Translations under genes and position numbers: made by a program | Assembly (NCBI RefSeq): GCF_001542625.1 | Contig: NZ_CP016279.1 | Span: 2,418,001 to 2,482,000 of the forward strand | Reading direction: 5' to 3' | Length of the DNA: 64,000 bases | Source: Streptomyces griseochromogenes | Lineage (GTDB): Bacteria; Actinomycetota; Actinomycetes; Streptomycetales; Streptomycetaceae | The notes under the pieces: model-generated | Told to the model about the DNA's origin: nothing | The model's database searches: none | Seen by the model: the letters and a program-made list of their open reading frames with translations, nothing else | Shown: positions 1-8,093 of the stretch, piece by piece | How the letters are laid out: each line of letters starts with the position of its first letter | Position numbering within the stretch: position 1 is the first letter of the stretch

Positions 1-474
1 GCGGACCTGCTGGAGATGCGCGTGCTGCTGGAGCCCCTCGGCGCCCTCCGGGCCGCCCAGCGGCGCACCGAGGCCCATCTGAAGGTGCTGCGCGGCCTGG
101 TCAGGCTGGGCCAGGAGCGGGCCAGGCGGGGCAGCAGCGAGGATCTGCGCTCCCTGGGGGGCTGGTTCCACGAGACGCTCGCGCAGGCCTCCGGCAGCCA
201 TTCGCTGAGCTCGACGCTCACCCAGCTGCGGCACAAGATCGCCTGGATGTACACGGTGGACGCCCCGGCGAACCCCGTGGAGTCCTGGGCGGAGCACGGC
301 GCCATCGTGGACGCGGTGGCGCGGGGCGACGGCGAGCGCGCGCGGGTGATCGCGTCGCATCACGTCGAGCGTGCGACGGCCGTGCACCGGTTGCGGGCCT
401 CCCTGGGCGGTGGCCGGGTGGAGCGTGTGAGGAACTCGCAACATGCCGTAAACATGCCGAGCCTGCGGCATTAA
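1..474 (+). CDS. GntR-family regulator, C-terminal (FCD) part, 5' truncated by window
   Basis: The reading frame is open from the first base of the window and ends with TAA at 472-474, so the N-terminal winged-helix DNA-binding domain lies outside. What remains is an alpha-helical FCD ligand-binding domain. It has the typical opening around a DLLEMR-LLEP stretch, the FHETLAQASGS segment and the closing HGAIVDAVARGDGERARVIASHH segment, whose histidines usually help bind a metal or carboxylate effector. The gene is convergent with ptsH. The family usually regulates sugar-acid, amino-acid or organic-acid catabolism; the effector cannot be told from this fragment. The last 15 or so residues after the conserved domain are not conserved-looking. 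Confidence 0.85.
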   Translation, partial: ADLLEMRVLLEPLGALRAAQRRTEAHLKVLRGLVRLGQERARRGSSEDLRSLGGWFHETLAQASGSHSLSSTLTQLRHKIAWMYTVDAPANPVESWAEHGAIVDAVARGDGERARVIASHHVERATAVHRLRASLGGGRVERVRNSQHAVNMPSLRH

Positions 475-575
475 CATGGGCACCGTATACAAAGGGGGGG
501 ATATTTGGGTGCCAGGTATTTCCCGTTGCCCCGTTCGCCGAGTTTCGTGCATTCGCGATGGCGCGCCCTTCGCAT

Positions 576-609
576 GCCTGCGATAAACCCGGCGCGCCTG
601 CGATAAACC
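576..609. repeat. Two exact 14-bp direct repeats
   Basis: GCCTGCGATAAACC occurs at 576-589 and again at 596-609, a 20-bp period (about two helical turns). Both copies lie in the gap between the convergent GntR-type gene and ptsH. No protein is known to me that binds this sequence. The repeat may be a regulatory site, a slippage product or part of a processing signal. Confidence 0.6.
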
Positions 610-634
610 AGTCCGGTCCCCTGCCGAAAACGCG

Positions 635-668
635 GAAGCCGCGTCACCCTTCCGGACGACGCGGCTTC
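635..668 (-). terminator. Stem-loop downstream of ptsH
   Basis: GAAGCCGCGTC (635-645) and GACGCGGCTTC (658-668) form a perfect 11-bp stem with a 12-base loop, starting 11 bp beyond the ptsH stop codon in the direction of ptsH transcription. It has no U-tract, as is common for Streptomyces terminators. It probably also limits read-through from the convergent GntR gene. Confidence 0.6.
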
Positions 669-678
669 ACGGCACGGC

Positions 679-960
679 TCAGACCGTCTCGGGCAGCTCC
701 TCGAGGCCTTCGGCGACCAGCTTGGCCAGACGGTCCAGGGCGGCGTCCGCGCCCTCGGCGTCGGAGGCGAGGACGATCTCCTCGCCACCCTGGGCGCCCA
801 GGCTGAGGACGGCCAGCATGGAGGCCGCGTTGACGGGGCTGCCGTCAGCCTTGGCGATCGTCACCGGGACGCCTGCGGCCGTGGCGGCTCGGACGAAGAT
901 GGAGGCGGGTCGGGCATGGAGGCCCTCGGCCCAGCCGACGTTGACGCGGCGCTCAGCCAT
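679..960 (-). CDS. ptsH: HPr phosphocarrier protein of the sugar phosphotransferase system
   Basis: This 93-residue cytoplasmic protein carries phosphate from enzyme I to the sugar-specific IIA components, for example those for N-acetylglucosamine and fructose. The phosphorylated histidine lies in the GLHARPAS motif near residue 15, where the family requires it. Length and overall pattern match HPr throughout. A regulatory Ser46-type region (NAASMLAVLSLGA) is present, although HPr kinase is absent from streptomycetes. The gene stands alone, with a stem-loop at its 3' end and a DasR-type dre palindrome 25-40 bp upstream of the start, so control by the GlcNAc-responsive repressor DasR is likely. 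Confidence 0.96.
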   Translation of the reverse strand: MAERRVNVGWAEGLHARPASIFVRAATAAGVPVTIAKADGSPVNAASMLAVLSLGAQGGEEIVLASDAEGADAALDRLAKLVAEGLEELPETV

Positions 961-984
961 GTGTTGCTGCCCTTCACTGTTCAG

Positions 985-1000
985 GGTTGTCTAGACCAGT
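985..1000 (-). promoter_or_regulatory. DasR-responsive element (dre site) upstream of ptsH
   Basis: Read on the minus strand the sequence is ACTGGTCTAGACAACC. It matches 13 of 16 positions of the dre consensus ACTGGTCTAGACCAGT, including the invariant GGTCTAGAC core. ptsH is an established DasR target in S. coelicolor. The position just upstream of the ptsH start fits repression when glucosamine-6-phosphate is low. Binding here is inferred from the match. Confidence 0.8.
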
Positions 1001-1136
1001 TTCCCATATCGCGAAGCATGCCCGGAGCGGTCCTTCGTCCCGCCCCGAGTGTCGCCGGACCGCGGCCTCGGTCCGGCTTCCGTCCTCCACAGACTGCCTC
1101 GCGCCGTTGTCGTACGCGAGCCGTACTCTGGGGCCC

Positions 1137-4043
1137 ATGCAGAGCCCGGCGGACCGGCATGACCGGCACGAGTACCCCGCCCACTGGGAGGCGGACGTGG
1201 TGCTGCGCGACGGGGGTACCGCGCGCATCCGGCCCATCACCGTTGATGACGCCGACCGCCTGATCAGCTTCTACGAGCAGGTCTCCGACGAGTCGAAGTA
1301 CTACCGCTTCTTCGCGCCGTACCCGCGACTGTCCGCCAAGGACGTCCACCGCTTCACGCACCACGACTTCGTGGACCGGGTGGGACTCGCAGCCACCATC
1401 GGCGGCGAGTTCATCGCCACCGTACGCTACGACCGCATCGGCGCCGACGGTCTGCCCGCCTCGGCTCCCGCCGACGAGGCCGAGGTCGCCTTCCTGGTCC
1501 AGGACGCCCACCAGGGCCGCGGGGTCGCCTCCGCCCTGCTGGAGCACATCGCGGCCGTCGCGCGCGAGCGCGGCATCCGCCGCTTCGCCGCCGAGGTGCT
1601 GCCCGCCAACACCAAGATGATCAAGGTGTTCACGGACGCCGGGTACACCCAGCAACGCAGCTTCGAAGACGGCGTCGTACGCCTGGAGTTCGACCTCGAA
1701 CCCACCGACCGCTCCGTCGCCGTGCAGCACGCGCGGGAGCAACGCGCCGAGGCCCGCTCGGTACGGCGGCTGCTGGCACCGGGCTCCGTCGCGGTCGTGG
1801 GCGTCGGCCGCGCACCCGGCGGGGTGGGGCGCAGCGTCCTCGGCAACCTCCGGGACGCCGGCTACACGGGCAGCCTGCACGCCGTGAACCAGGCATTCCC
1901 CGAGGACCTCAAGGAGGTCGACGGGGTGCCCGCGTACCACTCGGTGCGGGACATCGAGGGCGCGGTGGACCTCGCCGTCGTCGCCGTACCGGCCGACCAC
2001 GTGCCCACGGTGGTCTCCGAGTGCGGCGAACACGGGGTGCAGGGACTGGTCGTCCTGTCCGCCGGGTACGCCGAGAGCGGGCCCGAGGGGCGCGAGCGGC
2101 AGCGGGCCCTCGTCCGGCTCGCGCGCGCGTACGGCATGCGGATCATCGGACCGAACGCCTTCGGTGTCATCAACACCGCGCCCGACGTCCGCCTGAACGC
2201 CTCGCTGGCTCCCGAGATGCCGCGTCCCGGCCGTATAGGGCTGTTCGCGCAGTCCGGTGCCATCGGCATCGCGCTGCTGTCCCGGCTGCACCGGCGCGGG
2301 GGCGGGGTCACCGGGGTCACCGGCGTGTCCACCTTCGTGTCGGCGGGGAACCGGGCCGACGTCTCCGGCAACGACGTCCTCCAGTACTGGTACGACGACC
2401 CGGAGACCGACGTCGTCCTGATGTACCTGGAGTCCATCGGCAACCCGCGCAAGTTCACCCGCCTCGCCCGGCGCACCGCCGCGGCCAAACCGCTGGTGGT
2501 GGTGCAGGGCGTCGGTTCGGCGCCGCAGGGACACGCGGTACGGGCGACCCGGCTGCCGCACGAGACCGTCTCCGCGCTGCTGCGGCAGGCCGGGGTGATC
2601 CGGGTGGACACCATCACCGAGCTGGTCGACGCGGGTCTGCTGCTCGCCCGGCAGCCGCTGCCCGCGGGGCCTCGCGTGGCGATCCTCGGCAACTCCGAGT
2701 CGCTGGGCGTGCTGACGTACGACCGCTGCCTCGCGGAGGGGCTGCGGCCGTCGCATCCGCTGGACCTGACGACGGCGGCGACGGCGGAGGACTTCCACCG
2801 GGCGTTGTCGCGGGCGCTCGCGGACGAGACGTGCGACGCGGTGGTGGTCGCGGCGATTCCGGCGATCGGAGAGGGATCGCCGGGGGACGCGGAGCTGGCG
2901 GAGGCGCTGCGGTCCGCGGCCGCCGCGGTTCCGGGCAAGCCGGTGCTGGTGGTGCATGTGGAGCTCGGGGGGCTCGCGGAGGCGTTGTCGGCCGCGGCGA
3001 GTACTGCACCACAGGCCGTCGGGAAAGCGCCCGGCGCCGCAGGCGTTGCCCACCCTCACCCCCGCTCGGCTTCGCCCGAGCATCGCCTCGTGGAACGACT
3101 GCCCACCCCGGAGGCCGAGCGACCGCCCACCGCGGTAGCGGCCTCTGATGAGAGTCCCGAGAGCCCTACCCCCGAAGGAACCCGCCTCATCCCCGCCTAC
3201 CCTGCCGCCGAACGCGCCGTGCGGGCCCTCGCCGAAGCCGTGAGGTACGGGCAGTGGCAGCGGGAGGCCGCTGATCCGGGCAAGGTGCCGGAGTACGACG
3301 ACATCGACGAGAAGGGTGCCGCCCAGCTGATCGGAGGGCTGCTGGAGCGCGGGCAGGGGCTCAGCATCGGGGAGGCCGAGACCTGCGAGCTGCTGGACAT
3401 GTACGGCATCCGCGTCCGCCGGGCGCTCCCCGCCCCCACCCCGGACGCCGCCGCCGAGGCCGCCCGCGCCCTCGGCTATCCGGTGGCTCTCAAAGCCACC
3501 GCCCCGCACCTGCGGCACCGCGCCGACCTGGGCGGCGTACGGCTCGACCTGGCGGACGAGGAGCAACTGCGCAGGTCCTACGCCGAGTTGACCGAGCTGT
3601 TCGGGCGGCCCGAGGAGCTGCGGCCCGTGGTGCAGGGTATGGCGCCCCGGGGCGTCGACACGGTCGTACGGGCGGTGATCGATCCGGCGGCCGGAGCCGT
3701 GCTGTCCTTCGGGCTCGCCGGGGCCGCCTCACAGCTGCTCGGGGACATGGCGCACCGGCTGGTCCCGGTCACCGACCGGGAGGCGACCTCACTGGTGCGG
3801 TCCATCCGCACGGCACCGCTGCTGTTCGGCTGGCGCGGCTCCACGCCGGTGGACACGCCCGCGCTGGAGGAGCTGCTGCTGCGTGTGTCCCGGCTGGTGG
3901 ACGACCACCCCGAGGTCGTCGCCGTCACCCTGGAGCCGGTCGTGGTCGCCCAGCAGGGTGTGAGCGTCCTCGGCGCCACCGTACGGCTCGCCCCGCCGCC
4001 CGCCCGCGACGACCTCGGCCCGCGCACGCTGCCGGCCTACTGA
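1137..4043 (+). CDS. pat: GNAT / ADP-forming acyl-CoA-ligase fusion, Pat-type protein lysine acetyltransferase
   Basis: This 968-residue protein has an N-terminal GNAT domain (about residues 15-180; acetyl-CoA loop QGRGVASALL). A CoA-binding/ligase-like region follows (about 200-620), then a disordered Pro/Ser/Ala-rich linker (about 625-690) and a C-terminal ATP-grasp-like domain (about 750-955). The GNAT-first order is the one described for the S. lividans protein acetyltransferase that acetylates and inactivates acetoacetyl-CoA synthetase. Where true ADP-forming synthetases have a catalytic SHTG histidine motif, this protein has a divergent GHAVRATRLPHETVSALL stretch. The ligase half is therefore probably a ligand sensor rather than an enzyme. 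The start at 1137 was chosen over an upstream in-frame ATG because similarity begins just after it. Confidence 0.88.
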   Translation: MQSPADRHDRHEYPAHWEADVVLRDGGTARIRPITVDDADRLISFYEQVSDESKYYRFFAPYPRLSAKDVHRFTHHDFVDRVGLAATIGGEFIATVRYDRIGADGLPASAPADEAEVAFLVQDAHQGRGVASALLEHIAAVARERGIRRFAAEVLPANTKMIKVFTDAGYTQQRSFEDGVVRLEFDLEPTDRSVAVQHAREQRAEARSVRRLLAPGSVAVVGVGRAPGGVGRSVLGNLRDAGYTGSLHAVNQAFPEDLKEVDGVPAYHSVRDIEGAVDLAVVAVPADHVPTVVSECGEHGVQGLVVLSAGYAESGPEGRERQRALVRLARAYGMRIIGPNAFGVINTAPDVRLNASLAPEMPRPGRIGLFAQSGAIGIALLSRLHRRGGGVTGVTGVSTFVSAGNRADVSGNDVLQYWYDDPETDVVLMYLESIGNPRKFTRLARRTAAAKPLVVVQGVGSAPQGHAVRATRLPHETVSALLRQAGVIRVDTITELVDAGLLLARQPLPAGPRVAILGNSESLGVLTYDRCLAEGLRPSHPLDLTTAATAEDFHRALSRALADETCDAVVVAAIPAIGEGSPGDAELAEALRSAAAAVPGKPVLVVHVELGGLAEALSAAASTAPQAVGKAPGAAGVAHPHPRSASPEHRLVERLPTPEAERPPTAVAASDESPESPTPEGTRLIPAYPAAERAVRALAEAVRYGQWQREAADPGKVPEYDDIDEKGAAQLIGGLLERGQGLSIGEAETCELLDMYGIRVRRALPAPTPDAAAEAARALGYPVALKATAPHLRHRADLGGVRLDLADEEQLRRSYAELTELFGRPEELRPVVQGMAPRGVDTVVRAVIDPAAGAVLSFGLAGAASQLLGDMAHRLVPVTDREATSLVRSIRTAPLLFGWRGSTPVDTPALEELLLRVSRLVDDHPEVVAVTLEPVVVAQQGVSVLGATVRLAPPPARDDLGPRTLPAY
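3064..3081. repeat. REP-like palindrome inside the pat linker
   Basis: GCTCGG-CTTCGC-CCGAGC is a perfect 6-bp inverted repeat with a 6-base loop. It is embedded in frame in the stretch encoding the low-complexity linker of the acetyltransferase. Very similar GCTTCGCCCGAGC units are common between genes in Streptomyces genomes. This looks like an intergenic palindromic unit tolerated as linker coding sequence; that origin is an inference. Confidence 0.5.
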
Positions 4044-4059
4044 GCGGCAAGGGGGGCAC

Positions 4060-4473
4060 ATGGAGATCGCCGGACGGGAACTGCCCGAGGGCAGCTGGTG
4101 GGACTGGGAGGTGATCGTCCAGGACGGCGGGCAGCTGCGGCTGGCCGCCGGATACGACCTCACGTATCACCACGGCCTGGAGCTGGTCTTCGTCGCCCCG
4201 TACTTCGTCTCCTGCCCGACCGGCTTCCAGGACCCCGTGTTCCGGGAGCCCACGGCCGAGGAGACGGCGCGCCTGGTGCGGATGCTGGGCGAACGGCCGC
4301 CCCTCGTCGTCGCGTTCGAGACGGACGCCGGCGGCCGCGATCCCGTCTCCTGTCTGGTCGCCGCCGAACGGCTGGACATCCTGCCGGGGCTCGTCCCGCG
4401 GCAGCCGCCCGCCGGTGCCGAAGCCGCCCCGGGTGCCCGCGACTGGCCCGGACCCCCCTTGCCCACGGATTAA
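4060..4473 (+). CDS. Conserved hypothetical protein, 137 aa
   Basis: The gene starts 16 bp after pat and ends 10 bp before the DUF5998 gene, so it is probably co-transcribed with both. The protein is acidic, with no signal peptide or membrane segment. It opens with a Trp-rich sequence (ELPEGSWWDWEV), continues as a compact beta-rich domain to about residue 110 and ends in a Pro/Ala tail. I do not recognise a family. The position between an acetyltransferase and DUF5998 is, from memory, conserved in streptomycetes, which argues for a real gene. The start is supported by a purine-rich AAGGGGGG ribosome binding site. Confidence 0.8.
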   Translation: MEIAGRELPEGSWWDWEVIVQDGGQLRLAAGYDLTYHHGLELVFVAPYFVSCPTGFQDPVFREPTAEETARLVRMLGERPPLVVAFETDAGGRDPVSCLVAAERLDILPGLVPRQPPAGAEAAPGARDWPGPPLPTD

Positions 4474-4483
4474 GATGGACGCC

Positions 4484-5071
4484 ATGGCCAAGACCAGTAC
4501 GACGACCCAGGGGCTGCGCGCAGCGATCGAGCGCAGCGGCTACTACCCGGCCCTCGTGGCCGAGGCGGTGGAGGCCGCCGTGGGCGGCGAGCCCATCCGG
4601 TCGTACCTGGTCCACCAGGAGACCACCTTCGACCAGAACGAGGTGCGCCGGCACGTGACCGTCCTGGTCCTCACCGGCAACCGCTTCATCGTCAGCCACA
4701 CCGACGAGCAGGCCGCCGACAGCACCTCCCCGACGCCCTACGCCACGACGTCCACGGAGTCCGTGAAGCTCGGCAGGATCTCGTCGGTCGTGGTCAGCAG
4801 GGTGGTCGCGAACCCTGAGCAGTACAAGCCGGGCACGCTGCCCCGCGAGGTCGTCCTGACGATCGGCTGGGGCGCGGTCAGCAGGCTCGACCTGGAGCCC
4901 GCCGCCTGCGGTGACCCCAACTGCGAGGCGGACCACGGCTACACGGGCAGCTCCACGGCGGACGACCTCAGCCTGCGCGTCAGCGAGGCCGGGGACGGCC
5001 CGGAGACGGTGCGCCAGGCGCTCGCCTTCGCGCAGGCCGTCTCCGAGGCGACCGCGGACGTCACGCGCTGA
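4484..5071 (+). CDS. DUF5998 family protein
   Basis: This is a 195-residue soluble protein matching the DUF5998 family seen in Streptomyces; its function is unknown. It has a beta-rich N-terminal half (IRSYLVHQETTFDQNEVRRHVTVLVLTGNRFIVSHTDEQ), which reads like a PH-like fold. A short cysteine pair (CGDPNCEADHG) could bind metal, and a helical C-terminus follows. An in-frame ATG nine bases upstream at 4475 is an alternative start. The stop overlaps the next start by one base (TGATG at 5069-5073), so translation of the downstream phosphatase is probably coupled. Confidence 0.85.
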   Translation: MAKTSTTTQGLRAAIERSGYYPALVAEAVEAAVGGEPIRSYLVHQETTFDQNEVRRHVTVLVLTGNRFIVSHTDEQAADSTSPTPYATTSTESVKLGRISSVVVSRVVANPEQYKPGTLPREVVLTIGWGAVSRLDLEPAACGDPNCEADHGYTGSSTADDLSLRVSEAGDGPETVRQALAFAQAVSEATADVTR

Positions 5072-6267
5072 TGTCCCAGCTCGCCTCCTGGGACCACCCG
5101 GAACCGCTCTCGCTCGACACCGCGCCGCTGCCCGAGTACGGCACCGGTTCGCTCGCCGACCTGCTGCCCACGCTGGCCGCCGGCCTCGGCGTCCCCGGTA
5201 CGACCGCAACGATCACGGAACTGACCCCGGCCGACCGGGTCTGTGTCTTCCTGGTCGACGGGCTCGGCTGGGAGCAGCTCAGGGCGCACCCCGACGAGGC
5301 GCCCTTCCTGACCTCGCTGCTGCCCGGATCGCGCGGCGGCACCGGACGCCCGCTCACCGCCGGCTACCCGGCGACCACCGCGACCTCCCTCGCCTCGGTC
5401 GGCACCGGCCTGCCGCCGGGCGCCCACGGCCTGCCGGGCTACACGGCGCGCAACCCGGCCACCGGCGAGCTGATGAACCAGCTCCGCTGGCAGCCGTACA
5501 CGGACCCGCGCCCCTGGCAGCCGTACCCCACGGTCTTCCAGCTGGCCCACGAGGCCGGCGTGCACGCCGCCCAGGTGTCCTCGCCCGCCTTCGAGCACAC
5601 CCCGCTGACCAAGATCGCGCTCAGCGGCGGCACCTTCCACGGCCGGCTGACCGGCGAGGAGCGCATGGACCTCGCGGCCGAGCAACTGGCCGCCGGTGAC
5701 CGCTCCCTCGTCTACACGTACTACGCCGAACTGGACGGCGCCGGGCACCGCTACGGCGTCGCCTCCGACACCTGGCGCGGCCAGCTCATGTACGTCGACC
5801 GGCTCGCCCAGCGCCTCGCCGAGCAGCTGCCGCCGCGCAGCGCGCTGTACGTCACCGCCGACCACGGCATGGTCGACATCCCGTTCGACGAGCAGCACCG
5901 CATCGACTTCGACGAGGACTGGGAGCTGCGTGCCGGCGTCGCCCTGCTCGGCGGGGAGGGGCGGGCGCGGCATGTGTACGCCGTGCCGGGCGCCGAGTAC
6001 GACGTACTGACCGTCTGGCGCGAGGTGCTCGGCGAGCAGTTCTGGGTGGCCTCGCGGGACGAGGCGATCGCGGCGGGCTGGTTCGGACGGCCCGGTGAGT
6101 GCGACGAGCGCGTGTACGCGCGCATCGGGGACGTGGTCGCGGCCGCGCACGACGACGTCCTGATCATCGCCTCCGAGCGGGAGCCCAAGGAGTCGTCGCT
6201 GGTCGGCAACCACGGCTCGATGACCCCTGCCGAGCAGCTGGTACCGCTGCTCGAAGTACGCTCCTGA
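5071..6267 (+). CDS. Alkaline-phosphatase-fold nucleotide pyrophosphatase/phosphodiesterase family protein
   Basis: This 398-residue protein has the landmarks of the type I phosphodiesterase/nucleotide pyrophosphatase fold. The metal aspartate is in VFLVDGLGWEQL (about residue 56). The Thr nucleophile region is YPATTATSLASVGTGLPPGAHG (about 92-115), followed by the ELDGAGHRYG metal site and the ADHGMVDIP motif (about 266-274). There is no signal peptide, so action in the cytoplasm is likely. The substrate is unknown. It overlaps the DUF5998 stop by one base, in an operon that continues from pat and ends just before tdk. Confidence 0.85.
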   Translation: MSQLASWDHPEPLSLDTAPLPEYGTGSLADLLPTLAAGLGVPGTTATITELTPADRVCVFLVDGLGWEQLRAHPDEAPFLTSLLPGSRGGTGRPLTAGYPATTATSLASVGTGLPPGAHGLPGYTARNPATGELMNQLRWQPYTDPRPWQPYPTVFQLAHEAGVHAAQVSSPAFEHTPLTKIALSGGTFHGRLTGEERMDLAAEQLAAGDRSLVYTYYAELDGAGHRYGVASDTWRGQLMYVDRLAQRLAEQLPPRSALYVTADHGMVDIPFDEQHRIDFDEDWELRAGVALLGGEGRARHVYAVPGAEYDVLTVWREVLGEQFWVASRDEAIAAGWFGRPGECDERVYARIGDVVAAAHDDVLIIASEREPKESSLVGNHGSMTPAEQLVPLLEVRS

Positions 6268-6312
6268 CACCGCCTGCCCTCCGCCCCCTCGCCGAAAGGT
6301 GCTCAACCCCTC

Positions 6313-6963
6313 ATGTCCGAGCTGGTGTTCTTCTCCGGAACGATGGACTGCGGGAAGTCCACGCTGGCTCTGCAGATCGAGCACAACCGCTCCGCGCGCG
6401 GCCTGGTCGGCGTGATCTTCACCCGGAACGACCGGGCCGGCGAGGGAAAGCTGTCCTCCCGGCTGGGCCTGGTCACCGATGCGGTGGAGGTCGAGGAGGG
6501 CCAGGATCTGTACGTGTACCTGGTCGAGCACCTCTCCCAGGGCGGGCGCGCGGACTATGTGATCGCGGACGAGGCACAGTTCCTCGCGCCCGAGCAGATA
6601 GACCAGCTCGCGCGCGTGGTGGACGACCTCGGCATGGACGTCTACGCCTTCGGGATCACCACCGACTTCCGTTCCAAGCTCTTCCCGGGCTCCCAGCGGC
6701 TGGTGGAGCTGGCCGACCGCATCGAGGTGCTCCAGGTCGAGGCGCTGTGCTGGTGCGGCGCCCGCGCCACGCACAACGCCCGCACGATAGGCGGCGCGAT
6801 GGTGGTGGAGGGCGCCCAGGTGGTCGTCGGCGACGTCAACCACGCCGCGGGCGAGGTCGGCTACGAGGTGCTGTGCCGCCGCCACCACCGGCGCCGGATG
6901 ACCGCCGCCTCGGCCCGCGCGGCGGTCCTGTCCCCGGACGTGCTGCCGGTGTCCACGGCCTGA
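6313..6963 (+). CDS. tdk: Thymidine kinase
   Basis: This 216-residue protein phosphorylates thymidine to dTMP in the salvage pathway. It has the Walker A loop GTMDCGKST (residues 9-17), the Walker B/DEAQF motif near 90 and a zinc-binding set comprising CWC near 150 and C-RRHH near 190. The lasso-loop region follows (HNARTIGGAMVVEGAQVVVGD). The length matches type II (TK1-like) enzymes. It follows the phosphatase by 45 bp with a GAAAGG ribosome binding site, and its end nearly abuts the convergent VOC-protein gene. Confidence 0.95.
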   Translation: MSELVFFSGTMDCGKSTLALQIEHNRSARGLVGVIFTRNDRAGEGKLSSRLGLVTDAVEVEEGQDLYVYLVEHLSQGGRADYVIADEAQFLAPEQIDQLARVVDDLGMDVYAFGITTDFRSKLFPGSQRLVELADRIEVLQVEALCWCGARATHNARTIGGAMVVEGAQVVVGDVNHAAGEVGYEVLCRRHHRRRMTAASARAAVLSPDVLPVSTA

Positions 6964-6980
6964 GGCCGCCCGAGAGCGGC

Positions 6981-7772
6981 TCAGGCCGGGTTCTGGATCA
7001 CCGAGAAGACCGCTCCCTCCGGATCCGTCACCGTGCCGACCCGGCCGTGCTCGCTGTCGTGGGCCGCCCTGAGCACCCGGCCACCCAGCTCGGCGGCCTG
7101 CCGCAGGGTCCGGTCGGCGTCCGCGACCTCGAAGTACGTCAGCCAGTGCGATCCGCGGTCCCGGGGCAGCCCATGGCCGACCCCATGGACACCGGCCACC
7201 GGATGGCCGGCTACGCGCAGGGTCACATAGTCGAAGCCGGCGGACAGCAGCGGCTCCTCCTCGTACCCGAACACGGTCTCGTAGAACTTGACGACGCTCT
7301 CGGTCTCGAAGGTGAGCAGTTCGTTCCAGGCCGGTGTGCCGGGGACGCCGCTGATCGCCGTGCCGAGGTGCGCCGTGCCCTGACAGATCCCGAACACCGC
7401 TCCGGAGGGGTCGGAGGCGATGGCCATCCGCCCGGCCTCGGCCGCGTCCAGCGGACCGACGGCCACCGTGCCGCCGCACAGCCGTACCGTGTCGGCCGTA
7501 TGGTCCACGTCGTCCGAGGCGAGGTAGGGCGTCCAGGCGACCGGCAGCCGACGGTCCGGCGGCAGCTGGCCGATGCCCGCCACCTCGTGCCCGTCCAGCA
7601 GCGCCCGCACATAGGGGCCGAACTGATGCGGGCCCGGCCGGAACTCCCAGCCGAACAGCGCCTCGTAGAACTCCTCGGTCGCGGCCAGCCCGTGCGCCAT
7701 CAGGCTCACCCAGCAGGGCGTGCCGGGCGCGCGCCGTGCGTGCGGGCCGGCCGACTCCCGTGCCTCGGTCAT
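6981..7772 (-). CDS. Two-domain VOC (glyoxalase/bleomycin-resistance fold) protein
   Basis: This is a 263-residue cytoplasmic protein with two tandem vicinal-oxygen-chelate domains (about residues 15-130 and 140-262). Each carries the typical 'FYEALFGW' or 'FYETVFGYE' helix and a closing 'SDPSGAVFGI' or 'TDPEGAVFSVIQ' strand. The family includes hydroxylases, glyoxalases and antibiotic-binding proteins. Metal ligands are not all obvious here, so binding rather than catalysis is possible. The gene is convergent with tdk, with only 17 bp between stops, and divergent from the rhodanese gene. Confidence 0.85.
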   Translation of the reverse strand: MTEARESAGPHARRAPGTPCWVSLMAHGLAATEEFYEALFGWEFRPGPHQFGPYVRALLDGHEVAGIGQLPPDRRLPVAWTPYLASDDVDHTADTVRLCGGTVAVGPLDAAEAGRMAIASDPSGAVFGICQGTAHLGTAISGVPGTPAWNELLTFETESVVKFYETVFGYEEEPLLSAGFDYVTLRVAGHPVAGVHGVGHGLPRDRGSHWLTYFEVADADRTLRQAAELGGRVLRAAHDSEHGRVGTVTDPEGAVFSVIQNPA

Positions 7773-8093
7773 CGATCACTCTCTCCCCGGCCCCTCACGG
7801 TGGCCGTGTCGCTTCCGCTCCCCGCAGGGCTGTGCCGCTGGTGCGGGCACGCCCGTGCCGCTCCCCGGATCCTCCCGTGCGCCGCATGCCGTGCCGCGCC
7901 GTTGGCCCGGGCGGTACCCCCAGGGAGGATGTCCGGTCTGCCGCCTTACGCGGCTTCCTGACGATGGACGACTGGTGTCCGCCAGCTGTACAGCGTGTGC
8001 CCGATCCCGTACGCCGGGTGATCGACCCTGTACGGCGGAGCAGAGTAGCCGGACCTGGACGCCGCGGCCACCCCTGGCGTAAGGATGGACGTC
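7773..8093. other. Divergent intergenic region, no gene seen
   Basis: About 320 bp separate the VOC gene from the rhodanese gene. It should hold promoters for both. I see no convincing ORF, RNA gene or strong palindrome; only the AAGGA ribosome binding site at 8081-8085 is clear. Confidence 0.5.

Noticed and set aside
981..3566. 861-codon open frame antisense to the acetyltransferase gene
   Set aside because: It is the mirror of a high-GC coding frame, has no ribosome binding site or recognisable domain, and is low-complexity Arg/Gly/Val/Asp-rich.
4939..7779. 946-codon open frame antisense to the DUF5998, phosphatase and tdk genes
   Set aside because: Overlaps three well-supported genes; composition is typical of antisense shadow, without domains.
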